A stretch of 64,000 bases of DNA from Endotrypanum monterogeii. Lineage: Eukaryota > Euglenozoa > Kinetoplastea > Trypanosomatida > Trypanosomatidae. A program made the position numbers and the translations under genes. Numbering within the stretch: the stretch's first letter is position 1; the number at the start of each line of letters is the position of its first letter. Of the stretch, positions 52,133 through 62,141 are shown piece by piece. The notes under the pieces were generated by a model that saw nothing but the letters and a program-made list of their open reading frames with translations, made no database searches and was not told the origin of the DNA. Location of the stretch: positions 442,806-506,805 of the forward strand of contig CM007338.1 of the NCBI GenBank assembly GCA_000333855.2. Direction: 5' to 3'.

Positions 52133-54492
52133 GTTCAGGGTATGATGAAGTGTGTGTGTGTGTGTGTCCATGTGAGGTGGGGGTGGGTGGGGTCGCGCAT
52201 GCGTATAGTTGTGCATGTGTGAGGTTTTTTCTATTCCTCCCTGCTGTTTCGTCTGTGTGTGTTTGTTTTTCAATTTCCTTTTTCTCTCTCTCTTCGCCTT
52301 TAGTGATGGAAATGCCTCGAGTGGTTGATGTGTGTACCAGTGCAAGTGTTTATGAACTGGTACTTGGTGTGGGGCGTCTGCCGTTCTAGTTTTCTGCGCT
52401 CGATAACATTACCTGTCCAGTAGAGGTGTGGCGGTGGTGGTGGGGGGTGAGGTGAGGGGGCATGCTCAATCCAGTGGGGCCACAGCATACATGGTGAACA
52501 CATCTGCCTGCAAGGGCGTAAGTGTGTGTCTGTGTGTGAGTGGAGGGGTGGGAGGGGGTATGTTGTCTCTCTTACATTCGAGGTGGAGGGGTTGCTGTTA
52601 TGAGAAGTGATATTTCTTTCTCTATATCTTTTTTTTTCTGTCTGCGTCTTGCCTCTCGGATACAGAATAAGGATCTTGGTGGGCGTATTCACAGTTATCC
52701 AGGCAAGCGACCTCACTGGTGTATCTATTGTGCAATAACGCTCCCTCTCGATTGCTTGTGCACACTCTCTCCAAGTGTATAGGTATGTGCCTTCCTCTGC
52801 TGCTGATATGCACTCCGTCTAGGTCGTGAAGGCAGACGAGGCACACATACACACCCCGACGTCTGTCTCTTCCATACCCTCCCACCCCACATCGATACAC
52901 ACAGGGGCACGTGCATCAGGAACAAAAATGAAGATAAGAGCTAAAAGTATTCCCCAATACAAAAGAGAGAGAATACTCCGCGCCGGGCTGCTGAGATGTG
53001 AGGAGACGAGGGGTGCCTACATAACTCACTGACCGCCACCTTTTTTATCTTTCACAAGTGGTTGTGGATGGGGTTAACGGACACACACACTCTCCATCAG
53101 TCCCGTGCTGGCGAACAGAGGGAGAGGCAAGGCCACCGCCAGACGCACGTGCGAGGGAAACAGCAGGGAGGGGTGGGGTCTCGGCGAGAATTTGTTGCTT
53201 CCCTCTCAGTAGTCAGGTTGTTTCTCTCTTTTCCTCCGCCTCGCTTTGAAAGACGTCGGCTCAACTGCGAGTCACTGATGTGGAAACGGTGGACTACTGC
53301 TCCGCGCTTTTGCATCGTGCTCACATACACACACATATATATATATATACTCTCGTGTTTTGGTGTGTTTCCAGACTCGCTATCGGTGGCGGAGGGTTTC
53401 CACCGAGTTTTTTTTCCCCCGATGTCTGTGTATGGACGACCATTTTAGTGCATAGGTGCAGATCTAGATCTGTCCTTGGAACTCCCCTCCTCTCTTTTTC
53501 TACCTTTCCCCCTTTTCTTCCCCACCTCCTCCTCGTCATTCTAATCCTAATCCTCAGTTGAACAACAGCAGCGAAGATAGGTGAAAGTAATTGCGTTCAG
53601 CTCAGCGCAACACACAAATCATATATATATATATATATATATAGTATATAGAAAGAAAACACACACAGTAGGCAAGAGACCTTCATATTGGAGAAGAGAG
53701 AGGTGGAGGAGTGGTGAAGAGACGTGATCGAATGCCGAAGACGCAGAACAGACGCATCTGTCGCTCTTCTTTTTTTTTTTTTGCTTCTCTATCGCAGGTG
53801 CTGTGAAACTATTTGCACTCCGCGGAGGGGATTTTGACAACAGCTTTAGACCCCTCTTGTCTATTTTTAACTTTCCCCTCAAGACACACACACACACACA
53901 GACACTTGCAGAATATTGTTGCAGGTGTAGGAGACGGTTGTTTTCTGTGCGTGAACATCCTCACCCTTCCTCCTCCCCTTATTACCCCCTCTGCGCGGTA
54001 TCCTTGAATTAGAGCAGTGACCCTTGCAAACGACAGCAACAACAACAAAAACGCCTGGTATTTAGGGGGCGGGTAGACCGTGGCGCGCACAAGGAGCGGT
54101 TGTGGGGGACAAAGGGTGCCTGAGTTTTTCACCCTTTTTTTTGTTTTAGAATAAGGTATTATTCACTCTTTGTTATAGCTGGTGACGTACGACGTTCTGT
54201 CCACCTTGCAGTAGGGCTTCAACGTCACCTCTACCCTAGTCGATAGGAAAAAAAAAAAGGCCATTGGGAGTAGTATAGCATCAGTTCCGTTATCTACATT
54301 TAAATATCTTTATTCGTCTGCGAGGACCTATCTAGTGCTTTTTTTCTATTTGCTAAATATTTATTTGCTCATTTGGCCTAACGTTGTGTCTTCTGCTATC
54401 GGCCATCAAGCGAAATTCTTCACTTCTGTGGTTACTGTCACGTGATCTTGTTGGAAGTAACAGGAGGGGGCTGAAGTTACCATTGCGGTGGG

Positions 54493-54531
<39 letters not shown>

Positions 54532-54577
54532 TTTCCACTTGCATTTTTTTTTTCCAGGTTTAGTGGATTCGCACACC
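51317..54577. other. Long intergenic region, microsatellite-dense
   Basis: TG (51825-51850), TA (52090-52129), TA (53621-53643) and TA (54493-54528) arrays, a C-run then T-run at 52018-52041, and several CA runs. All frames here look random; no gene or RNA is supported. Confidence 0.6.
52090..52129. repeat. TA dinucleotide microsatellite
   Basis: About 20 TA units without interruption; self-complementary and able to extrude as a cruciform. Similar arrays recur at 45415, 49388, 53621, 54493 and 56315. Confidence 0.95.
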
Positions 54578-54618
54578 TTTTTCTTATCCCCTTTGCTTTC
54601 TCTCTTCTGACTGGGTAG
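54578..54618 (+). promoter_or_regulatory. Polypyrimidine tract and acceptor of the CX9C-protein gene
   Basis: A C/T-rich tract from 54578 precedes GGGTAG (AG 54617-54618). The next ATG is 54652, giving a ~33-base leader. Confidence 0.6.
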
Positions 54619-54651
54619 GTCCTTCCTGGCCTACAAAGGCGTAGCGACGCG

Positions 54652-55260
54652 ATGGAGAATTTCGAGCAGCCGTTGGAGGGCATCTTCCGCGATGGCATCC
54701 CAGCCCCTGTGCTGCGCGCTTTTGCCCCTCTCTTCCAGGCGCTACCAAGCCTGCAAGAGCGTGTAGAGGCGTCCCGTGACTGTTATTACTGGCGTGCGAA
54801 CCCCATGAAGTGCCTGGACGAAGACGTGGACACGGTTACCGGCTTCATGCAAGCATCTGAAGCTTCTTTTCGCATGTGCCCCCAGCAGTCGGCGACGCTC
54901 CTCAAGTGTCACATGACGGAGCCTGCGCGTGCCGTCTACTTTTGTCGTGATGAGGAATGGGAGTGGCGTAGCTGCTTGATGGACCAAACGGGTATTCGCT
55001 TCTGGCCATACGCCAATGCCCCGATCGGCGCGCCATGGTCGAACGGTGGACAGACCGAGGATTTTCATCTCGAGGATCGTTTTTTCTACGAGAACTTCTC
55101 GTTCTGGCGTCGTCGCGGGGCGATGCTGGCGGTTCGCGAGCGTGAGTTGGAGGTGGCTGCGCAGCGCAAGCACTGGCTACAGGAGCAAGCAGACGATACG
55201 TCCCTAGTGCCACCGAAGCCGACTTTAGCTCCCATAGGTATCAATACCAAGATCAACTAG
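54652..55260 (+). CDS. CX9C protein, candidate complex I subunit NDUFA8
   Basis: This encodes 202 aa. Six cysteines are spaced as C44-x9-C54, then C76-x9-C86-x11-C98-x9-C108. The last four reproduce the CX9C-x11-CX9C spacing of human NDUFA8 (PGIV), and the motif after them, CLMDQTG, resembles its CVLDKLG. Such proteins are oxidised by Mia40/Erv1 in the intermembrane space, where NDUFA8 caps the proximal membrane arm of NADH dehydrogenase. The N-terminal helix and the aromatic-rich stretch after residue 130 (RFFYENFSFWRRRG) also suit a structural subunit. Human NDUFA8 has four CX9C motifs; three are seen here. Confidence is good for a CX9C protein and moderate for NDUFA8. Confidence 0.75.
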   Translation: MENFEQPLEGIFRDGIPAPVLRAFAPLFQALPSLQERVEASRDCYYWRANPMKCLDEDVDTVTGFMQASEASFRMCPQQSATLLKCHMTEPARAVYFCRDEEWEWRSCLMDQTGIRFWPYANAPIGAPWSNGGQTEDFHLEDRFFYENFSFWRRRGAMLAVRERELEVAAQRKHWLQEQADDTSLVPPKPTLAPIGINTKIN

Positions 55261-56624
55261 AAGGGTTGGGCTGATCACGGAGCTGGTGAAGCTAGACCAC
55301 AGCTTCGGCGAGCCAGCACCGTTATATATGTAAGCCACATATATATGGGGTCGAGGAAGCGAAAGGGCGAAGGACTGAGGGATTTGAGTGCTTTGCTGCG
55401 GGATGGTGGTTTTCCCGTAAAGTGGTTCTGTGCAACAGATATCTGCATGCTTCTGTGTATTTGCGCTTGTCTTTGACTGCCGTCATGTTTTCATATCCTG
55501 CCTTCCCTGAAAAAAAAAAAAATGGTTGTCTACCGTTTTGCATGACGAGCGTGTGTGTATGTGTCTGTGATTCCACTCGTGCATCCGCCCAATGTTTTCG
55601 TGCTGCTCTCATTCTTGTTTTCCTCGCTTTTTTTTTTGTACCCCCCCCTGAACAAGAAAAGAGTGTGCATGGCTCACTGCAGTTGTGTTTCTTCAGCGCA
55701 TTCTGTCCTGCGCTGGAGCTGTGTGCGGCTTTGGGTTTCCTTGCTCTTGTTCCGTTCTCCCAGGCAGGCACCGAGTAGTAGACGTGTGCGCGAAGTGAGC
55801 CTATTAACGACAGTGGATTGATGATATCCGACACCAGTCCGTGTGTATCCTTCCAGGCTCCCATTTCTGATGGGTTCTATTTGCGGGGTACCTATTCTCC
55901 CACTTACACTCGTGCGTAAGTATTTTTTTTTTTTGTGACTCTTCTCTTTTTCCCTCCTCTTCCCTCCCCTCCCCTCCCCTCCCCTCCCCTTAACAAACAC
56001 AGGCACACACACACACACAGATGCTTCCCTCCCTGTACACACACGTACGCACCAACAGGTAACATTTCCGAGCCCAGCCATTGTTGGCATATTATATATA
56101 TATATATATACATATATATGTCCCGCAACTATCCTTCTGTGCGGTGACATAAGCAAAAGCCACACATAGATATAGAGACTCAGAAGTCATTGTTTTTATT
56201 TCTTGACAGAGGAGGAGGTGGAATCGTGGGAGGGAGAGAGAAGAACAGAAAAAAAGCGCTGGAGGGCCGGCACATTAGTCTACGGCGTCTCTCTCTCTCG
56301 CGGGCCTCTGCGCTTATATATATATATATATATATATAGATATATATATATCTATCTATAGATATATCTTTTTTCGCCGCTTGATACATTTTCATTTCCA
56401 ACTAGGAATTTTGACGGGAAGAGGTTTTTCTCTGGGACGGGGAGGGAGGGAGGGAGGTAAGGAGGAGCAGGCAACCGGTGCGCGCGGGATACCCTGAGCT
56501 CGCTCTTCACGCACACCATATTTTACCTGGGTCTCGGTGAACCTGTCGAACTCAAGTGGATTTGACCGGAAGCTCTCGCAACACTCCAGAAGTGTCCAAG
56601 TAATCAAGGCGAAAAAAAAAAGAA
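55261..56624. other. Intergenic region and leader of the next gene
   Basis: CCCCT repeats (55962-55989), CA run (56004-56020), TA arrays (56094-56120, 56315-56360). The second TA array continues into an imperfect palindrome of GATA/TATC. AG at 56404-56405 after a T-rich tract is the likely acceptor; no ATG occurs before 56625. Confidence 0.5.
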
Positions 56625-59600
56625 ATGAGTTGCGAGAAAGACGACAGTGACGCCACGACGCGGGCAGGTGCTACTCCATTGCTACTTGCTCGGGCCGGAT
56701 CTCTTTCATTTGAGCGAAGCTCCTCCAACGCCTCGCGTGCGTCCATGGCTGCGCTGAATCAGAGTTTCTTCGATTCACAACCGCGTTGCACTTCCCGCAC
56801 CTACGATAAGACTGAGAGTGCCGTACCTGAGTTGGCAGTTACTGACAATACGTTACAGCGGGCGATTCATCTGCTTCCGCTCTCCGGTCGACACCCCCCA
56901 CTCCCTCGTCCTCTGAGTCGACCCGGAAAAGAATTTTTTGAGGATGAAGGCGAGGTCGATGACGAACAGAGGTGTCTGCGGTTCTCCCACTCGAAGGAAT
57001 GTTTGTGTGAAGTGAGTGCTGCTGCTAGTTTTGGTGCCGGGTCACTGCTCAGTGATTTGAAGCAGCCACATGATGAGGTCCAGGATTCTGTGCCGGTGAG
57101 TCCGGCCGCAGGGCCTTTGTCTACGGATGCTATCACGCCAGGGATTGACGCCGTCGGTAATGACTCCGGCCACGCAAGGGCGTCACCCCCCTGGGTTTGC
57201 TCTCCCCTGCCTCGTTCACCAGGAACACCGTCCGGCACCACGAACGAGGAGGGGACGATGCAGAGAAATGCCGTGAGGAAGGTGCGGCGCCACTCGCGGT
57301 CATCACCCTTCCACGACACGATCTCATTTGCAACAATGGAAATCAGTTCGGGTGCGCTACCTTTCTTTGAGCGATACGCTGCGAGCACTAACGCTTACCT
57401 TCGCGCGGCGGCAATGGAGCTGGCGGAGGCAAAGCCTCCAGGGGCTCAGTTTATTGATCGAAAAGCCTCGGAGCGGATCTGCAAGCCCACCGATTCACCG
57501 CCTCACCACCCACATAATGTTTTTCACTTGTCAGGGACGGCAGCGCACGTTCCTCCCAACTTGACGCGCCCGGCTTCCACTGCTGCTCGACGGCGACCCA
57601 CTCTAGGGTATTCTCCAGTGCGCAGCTCATTGTTACCAGCTGCGAGCGCATCTTCCGTGCCTTCTGCAGCCGCGGTTGCCTCGACACCTCCCGTTCGCGG
57701 CTTTCCCCTATTTGTCAAGACGCACCGCCCTGCAGATTGGGCACCTGTCTCATCGTCCTCAACCGCATTGTCGCTGCGCACGTCTCTGGAGGAGTACGGC
57801 CGCTTGCAGCTGCAGGACGAAGCCGTGAGGTGGTATCACCGCTCCAGCGTTCTCGGGCACCAACTTAACGACATGCAGAGGGCCTACAAGTGCCAGTCGA
57901 GGCTATTGGCCGCACACTGGCGAGGTGCTGAGGGTAGCAACGTGGGTGCCGAATCGAGTGCTAAGGGCATGCGTGACCGTCCAGTAGAAGAGGTACGTGA
58001 CGCGGTAAGCGCTTTACCATCAACCAGCAGATGGACATCTGCACTCACAAGTCACTCACCCGACACTCTACTGCGTGCGCACGCCTGTGACGAGACCGAG
58101 GATGGGTACTCTACAGAGCTGACACTTGAGCAGCGTGAGGAGCTTAGTTCAGAGGACTCCCAATACTGCCTGTCGGAAGGTAGGAAGCGGATGCGCATGG
58201 AGAATGAGGTGCCACGGGGGCCGAGTCTGGGTAAGTTGGAGAAAAGCGGGATGCTGTGCCGAGTCCCACAGACATTTTCTGCCCGTACCAAAAAGGAAGA
58301 CTTTCCCGAGGATTGTCTCAAGCACAGCCTGAGCTCGCAGGTGCGTCGCGGGCCACCAGAGCTAGATACCTCTGCTGCTGAGTCGCCACCCCCCCTGTCG
58401 CGAGTATCGGTGGGTCCGCAGACCGATGGCGTGGCAGCCGACAAAGAGTCGTCTCCTCATGGGTTCCGTGATCCTTCTCTTGCGGATGCACCCTCTGCAG
58501 TCACTAACACCGCAGTGGAGGACCGCGTGTGCCTCACATCTTCTTCGATGCCGTCAGCGATCATGTCGAAGCAGTATGCTGCGGCGGTAGAGGAGATGGA
58601 GGTGCTGCGCGGGCGGGTAGACTTGGCGGAGCGGGCGTCAACGGCGCTGCAGGAGATGTGCGCTGCTCAAGCACTCCGCTGCGATGAATTGGAGACGCAA
58701 TTGCTTGGTAAAGAAGAGCAGTTGCTGCGCTTCGAGCAGCAGGACGCTCGGGCTACCGCGTTGACTTCTGATGATGGCGGCCAGGGCATGGCCGACGCTG
58801 CCGCGCCTACGTATCGCTCAGTAGATGTCTGCCCTTTGATTGCACAGGTGCGGGAACTATTGATTCTTGTGCGTTCAGGCAGGGATGGTGCGTCATGCGA
58901 GCAAGATACCTTATCGGCTCGGGAAGAGGGGGTGATGGTGTCGCATACGGCACCGTTCGACGCCGCAGAGGACAATCACCTCCTCCAGTTTGATGACTTC
59001 ACTGCGCTTCCCTTGACCGCATCGTCTGCTGCGTCGTACCCTGCCCCGGCCTCGACTGATAGTGGCTGTGCTGTGGACCTTCTCGCTTCGCTTCTCACTC
59101 AGTTGCACAGCGCAGTCACTGGCTGGGCACAGCAGTTTGCGGCACTGGAGGCGGAGCTTGAAGTTGTTCGAGCAGACCGCAATGAGTTGATCGGTGGTCA
59201 GAGCGAGCAGGTTCGCCTGCTTCAGGTGCAGTTGCTTGAGAAGGATCAGGCACAGCTGCGGCTGATGGGAGACTTGCACCAGGCTCAGAGGCAGTTGGAT
59301 ATAGTGAAAGCATCGTCGCCGCTCGTTTCATTGGACACCAACACGAAGAGTGGAGTGCCCTCTGCATTGCAGCATCAACTGCATCAAGAAAAGCAGGACG
59401 AGGAGGCGGCGGCTTCTACGGATTCCTGCACTAGAGCGCAAGGCACCTCCTTACATTCTTTGAAGACGTTGGGAGACGCAGCACGAAGGTCGTCTCCGCA
59501 GCGCGCGAACACTTCTGTGAGTGTATCTCCTACCGAGGATGCGTCTGCAGCGAGGGTGGTAGCCTTACAGCAACAGCTGGCACAAGTGCGAGCCGCGGCT

Positions 59601-61271
59601 GCTGCTGGTCAAGAGGCGCAGCGTCGCGTCTTAACGGAGCGCTTGGAGCAGGCGGAGATGCAGCTGAAGGACACGCGGCTGCGCGCTGAGGCCGACTGCT
59701 CTCATATGTCTGGCACCATCGAGAGGTTGACACGCGAGCTGGCCGATGCCAAAAAGGCCTTGCAAATAAAAGAAATGTCGCTGCGGATTGCTCTGCGCGA
59801 GTCGTTCTCCCCACCGCTGCTTCTCTCTACTCAAGGCGAGAATGCAATGTGCCACGGCGCGCTCACTGGTTCACCGGATGCCGAGAGGCTGGGCCAACGG
59901 GGAAGATCTTCGGGTGTGCAGTCAACGGTCCAACTCGCACGCGCAGTGTCGCACGGGTCTGGCGCATCGCCTTCCCCACCACAGGTGAGAAGCGAGGGGG
60001 CGAGTACAAGTGTGTCGCCCTCTCCGCCTGTTCCTCCTCGTTTCCAGAGCACCGCCAGAAGAAGCGAGGTGGGAAGAGGTGTGGCGGGCAAGGAGAGCGA
60101 CGGCGACGGGATTGAGCCTTTCTCTTTCATGACGAGAAGGGCCCACCCGCGCCTGGAAGACGACGGTGCGTGGCAGACGCTTCCATCAACCGTTCTGGTT
60201 GAGGGTGAGGGCACTGGGGAGGGGCTTGGGTGTACCAGCCGGCTTGTACCTCCGTCTGTGGGGGCCCTCACCATGGCCATCAAAACGACTGGGACGACAA
60301 CATCAGCGTCGCGAGAGCATTCATCGCAGGGTTTGACAGTTTCTATGTGTGAAGTTAGCCGAGGTGGTACATCGATGCCTCGTGAGCGCAGTGATGCAAG
60401 CTCGGTGATGGCTGGGCAGCACCGCTCAGAAAGAGAAAACACATCACGAGAAGGATTGCCGCTCTTGCCGCCACCGCCGCCTTCTAACGCTCACGTGCCC
60501 CCTGCAACGGGAGAAGAGGATGCCATGTCAATCCCAAAAGAGGAACAGTGTTTTATCTCCCCGCCACTCCCGCTGCCACCACTGCGTGGTCCACTTTTTT
60601 CCTCCTCAGCGTCTTCCGAGTCACCGTCGCCGGAGCAGCACCAGCGCTCACTCCCACTGCACTACCAGGAGACGAATCATGGAGCTCGCCTCGGCATCCG
60701 TGCATCCATATCCCAAGGAAGGGATGAGCAACGCGTGCTATGGCCCACGTCTGACTGCACAGCGCACGGAGATTCCTCCGCACGTCCTGCGCAATATTTG
60801 TCGCCAGAGGCGAAGCTGCGCCTTTTCCTGACGGATTTTCTCCCCTCCCCTTCGCCCCTGGAGGGGACAGCGAAGGAGAAGATATGCTCATCGCCATCAA
60901 AGCGAGCACCGAATACACAGCAACTCACTTCCCACATCAAAACTCATGTGGAGGCCGTGGCCAAGGATATCATTTCGAGGGAAGTGGAGGGGCCAGCTTC
61001 TTCCAACATCGCAAGCAGTCGTGTGCCGATTGTCTGCCGTGACGGGACGACTCCCAGTCGTACACCGCTCACACTGGACACTGCGGGGACTTCGTCAGCG
61101 AAAGCGTCCACACCTTCTGCCTCACGATTGTCGTCGTCACTTCTATCCAGCTCGCCGTTCTCCGCCGAGGTGGCAGCACGTTACGCGCAGGCATTACTTT
61201 CGCGTCACCGGGAGACGTGGCAACAACAGGAGCTCCTTCTTCACTCATTACAGCGATCTCCTTCCCAGTAA
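56625..61271 (+). CDS. Very large Ser-rich protein with short coiled coils, function unknown
   Basis: This encodes 1548 aa. Most of the chain is Ser/Pro/Thr/Ala-rich and probably disordered. Coiled-coil-like segments are seen at about 644-709, 819-892 and 977-1058, with Leu, Gln and Glu repeats. The C-terminal ~490 residues contain several proline runs (PPPPPP, PPLPLPP). No catalytic or transmembrane element is visible. Length, composition and codon use match a genuine gene rather than chance. Scaffold or cytoskeletal roles would be guesses. A short segment at about 1500-1540 (AARYAQALLSRHRETWQQQ) is helical and ends the chain. Confidence 0.78.
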   Translation: MSCEKDDSDATTRAGATPLLLARAGSLSFERSSSNASRASMAALNQSFFDSQPRCTSRTYDKTESAVPELAVTDNTLQRAIHLLPLSGRHPPLPRPLSRPGKEFFEDEGEVDDEQRCLRFSHSKECLCEVSAAASFGAGSLLSDLKQPHDEVQDSVPVSPAAGPLSTDAITPGIDAVGNDSGHARASPPWVCSPLPRSPGTPSGTTNEEGTMQRNAVRKVRRHSRSSPFHDTISFATMEISSGALPFFERYAASTNAYLRAAAMELAEAKPPGAQFIDRKASERICKPTDSPPHHPHNVFHLSGTAAHVPPNLTRPASTAARRRPTLGYSPVRSSLLPAASASSVPSAAAVASTPPVRGFPLFVKTHRPADWAPVSSSSTALSLRTSLEEYGRLQLQDEAVRWYHRSSVLGHQLNDMQRAYKCQSRLLAAHWRGAEGSNVGAESSAKGMRDRPVEEVRDAVSALPSTSRWTSALTSHSPDTLLRAHACDETEDGYSTELTLEQREELSSEDSQYCLSEGRKRMRMENEVPRGPSLGKLEKSGMLCRVPQTFSARTKKEDFPEDCLKHSLSSQVRRGPPELDTSAAESPPPLSRVSVGPQTDGVAADKESSPHGFRDPSLADAPSAVTNTAVEDRVCLTSSSMPSAIMSKQYAAAVEEMEVLRGRVDLAERASTALQEMCAAQALRCDELETQLLGKEEQLLRFEQQDARATALTSDDGGQGMADAAAPTYRSVDVCPLIAQVRELLILVRSGRDGASCEQDTLSAREEGVMVSHTAPFDAAEDNHLLQFDDFTALPLTASSAASYPAPASTDSGCAVDLLASLLTQLHSAVTGWAQQFAALEAELEVVRADRNELIGGQSEQVRLLQVQLLEKDQAQLRLMGDLHQAQRQLDIVKASSPLVSLDTNTKSGVPSALQHQLHQEKQDEEAAASTDSCTRAQGTSLHSLKTLGDAARRSSPQRANTSVSVSPTEDASAARVVALQQQLAQVRAAAAAGQEAQRRVLTERLEQAEMQLKDTRLRAEADCSHMSGTIERLTRELADAKKALQIKEMSLRIALRESFSPPLLLSTQGENAMCHGALTGSPDAERLGQRGRSSGVQSTVQLARAVSHGSGASPSPPQVRSEGASTSVSPSPPVPPRFQSTARRSEVGRGVAGKESDGDGIEPFSFMTRRAHPRLEDDGAWQTLPSTVLVEGEGTGEGLGCTSRLVPPSVGALTMAIKTTGTTTSASREHSSQGLTVSMCEVSRGGTSMPRERSDASSVMAGQHRSERENTSREGLPLLPPPPPSNAHVPPATGEEDAMSIPKEEQCFISPPLPLPPLRGPLFSSSASSESPSPEQHQRSLPLHYQETNHGARLGIRASISQGRDEQRVLWPTSDCTAHGDSSARPAQYLSPEAKLRLFLTDFLPSPSPLEGTAKEKICSSPSKRAPNTQQLTSHIKTHVEAVAKDIISREVEGPASSNIASSRVPIVCRDGTTPSRTPLTLDTAGTSSAKASTPSASRLSSSLLSSSPFSAEVAARYAQALLSRHRETWQQQELLLHSLQRSPSQ

Positions 61272-61334
61272 GGTATCTTGTGCACACCGTGCGAGTACTG
61301 CGTGTGTGGTTGGCGCTCAACTGCAGACTTCATC

Positions 61335-61369
<35 letters not shown>

Positions 61370-62141
61370 GGATCACGGGGATGGATGGCGAGTGTCCAAG
61401 TCCATTGTGGTGGTGTGCGCTGCACAGGACATGCTGCCTTGAATAGGAACCGACGAGTGGGCGAAGGTGGTTTCGTGCCTGCGGGTGGGTGTATCATAAC
61501 GCAAGAATATTGTTTGCAGCTGCCAACAGAAATATGTGAACATCAAGTAAGGGAGAAATTGCGGGTGATGTGTGCGTCACCGTAGATTCTCGAGCAATGC
61601 TCACTGCTGCATCAAGACACTGACATACACGCATGCACACAGCACGAGATGTCCTCGTCATGATTGTACATGTGCTTAGCACTCGGCTGGAGGGCATTAA
61701 CGAGAGGTAATCGTTCGTGTGTGTTCTACGACCCTTCCTCTGCCCATCGATGGGTGGACGGTGGGCGGCGACCGAGGAGGGAGTTGTGCAATGGTTTCCC
61801 TTACCCCCTCTCTTCCATTTTTTTGTGCTTCCCGTGACTACGCCCATGGCTATGGGTAATTCTCCTCCTCGAAAAAAATGTGTTTTTTTTTCTGAGGCTT
61901 CCCTGACAATTCAGGGCGTCACTGCTTCTTGCCACCCCCGTTTCGACTGGGTCCTTCTGACACACGGTCACCACCTTCTCACCCCTCTGTTTTCCCCCGC
62001 ACTCTTCCTCATCGTCTTGTGCCCACTTCAGAGTCGCTCCACCGAGAGGGACTGACACACACACACACACACACACACACACCGAGACTTCGCTTGACAT
62101 AAGTGGGGTGGTCTAAGTGTGCGTGGGTGAGGAGGGTGACC
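61272..62141. other. Intergenic region and leader of the last gene
   Basis: TG array 61336-61367, CA array 62055-62082 and a long C/T-rich tract about 61967-62029 with AG at 62030-62031. The first ATG after that acceptor is 62142, and the leader contains the CA array. Confidence 0.6.
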
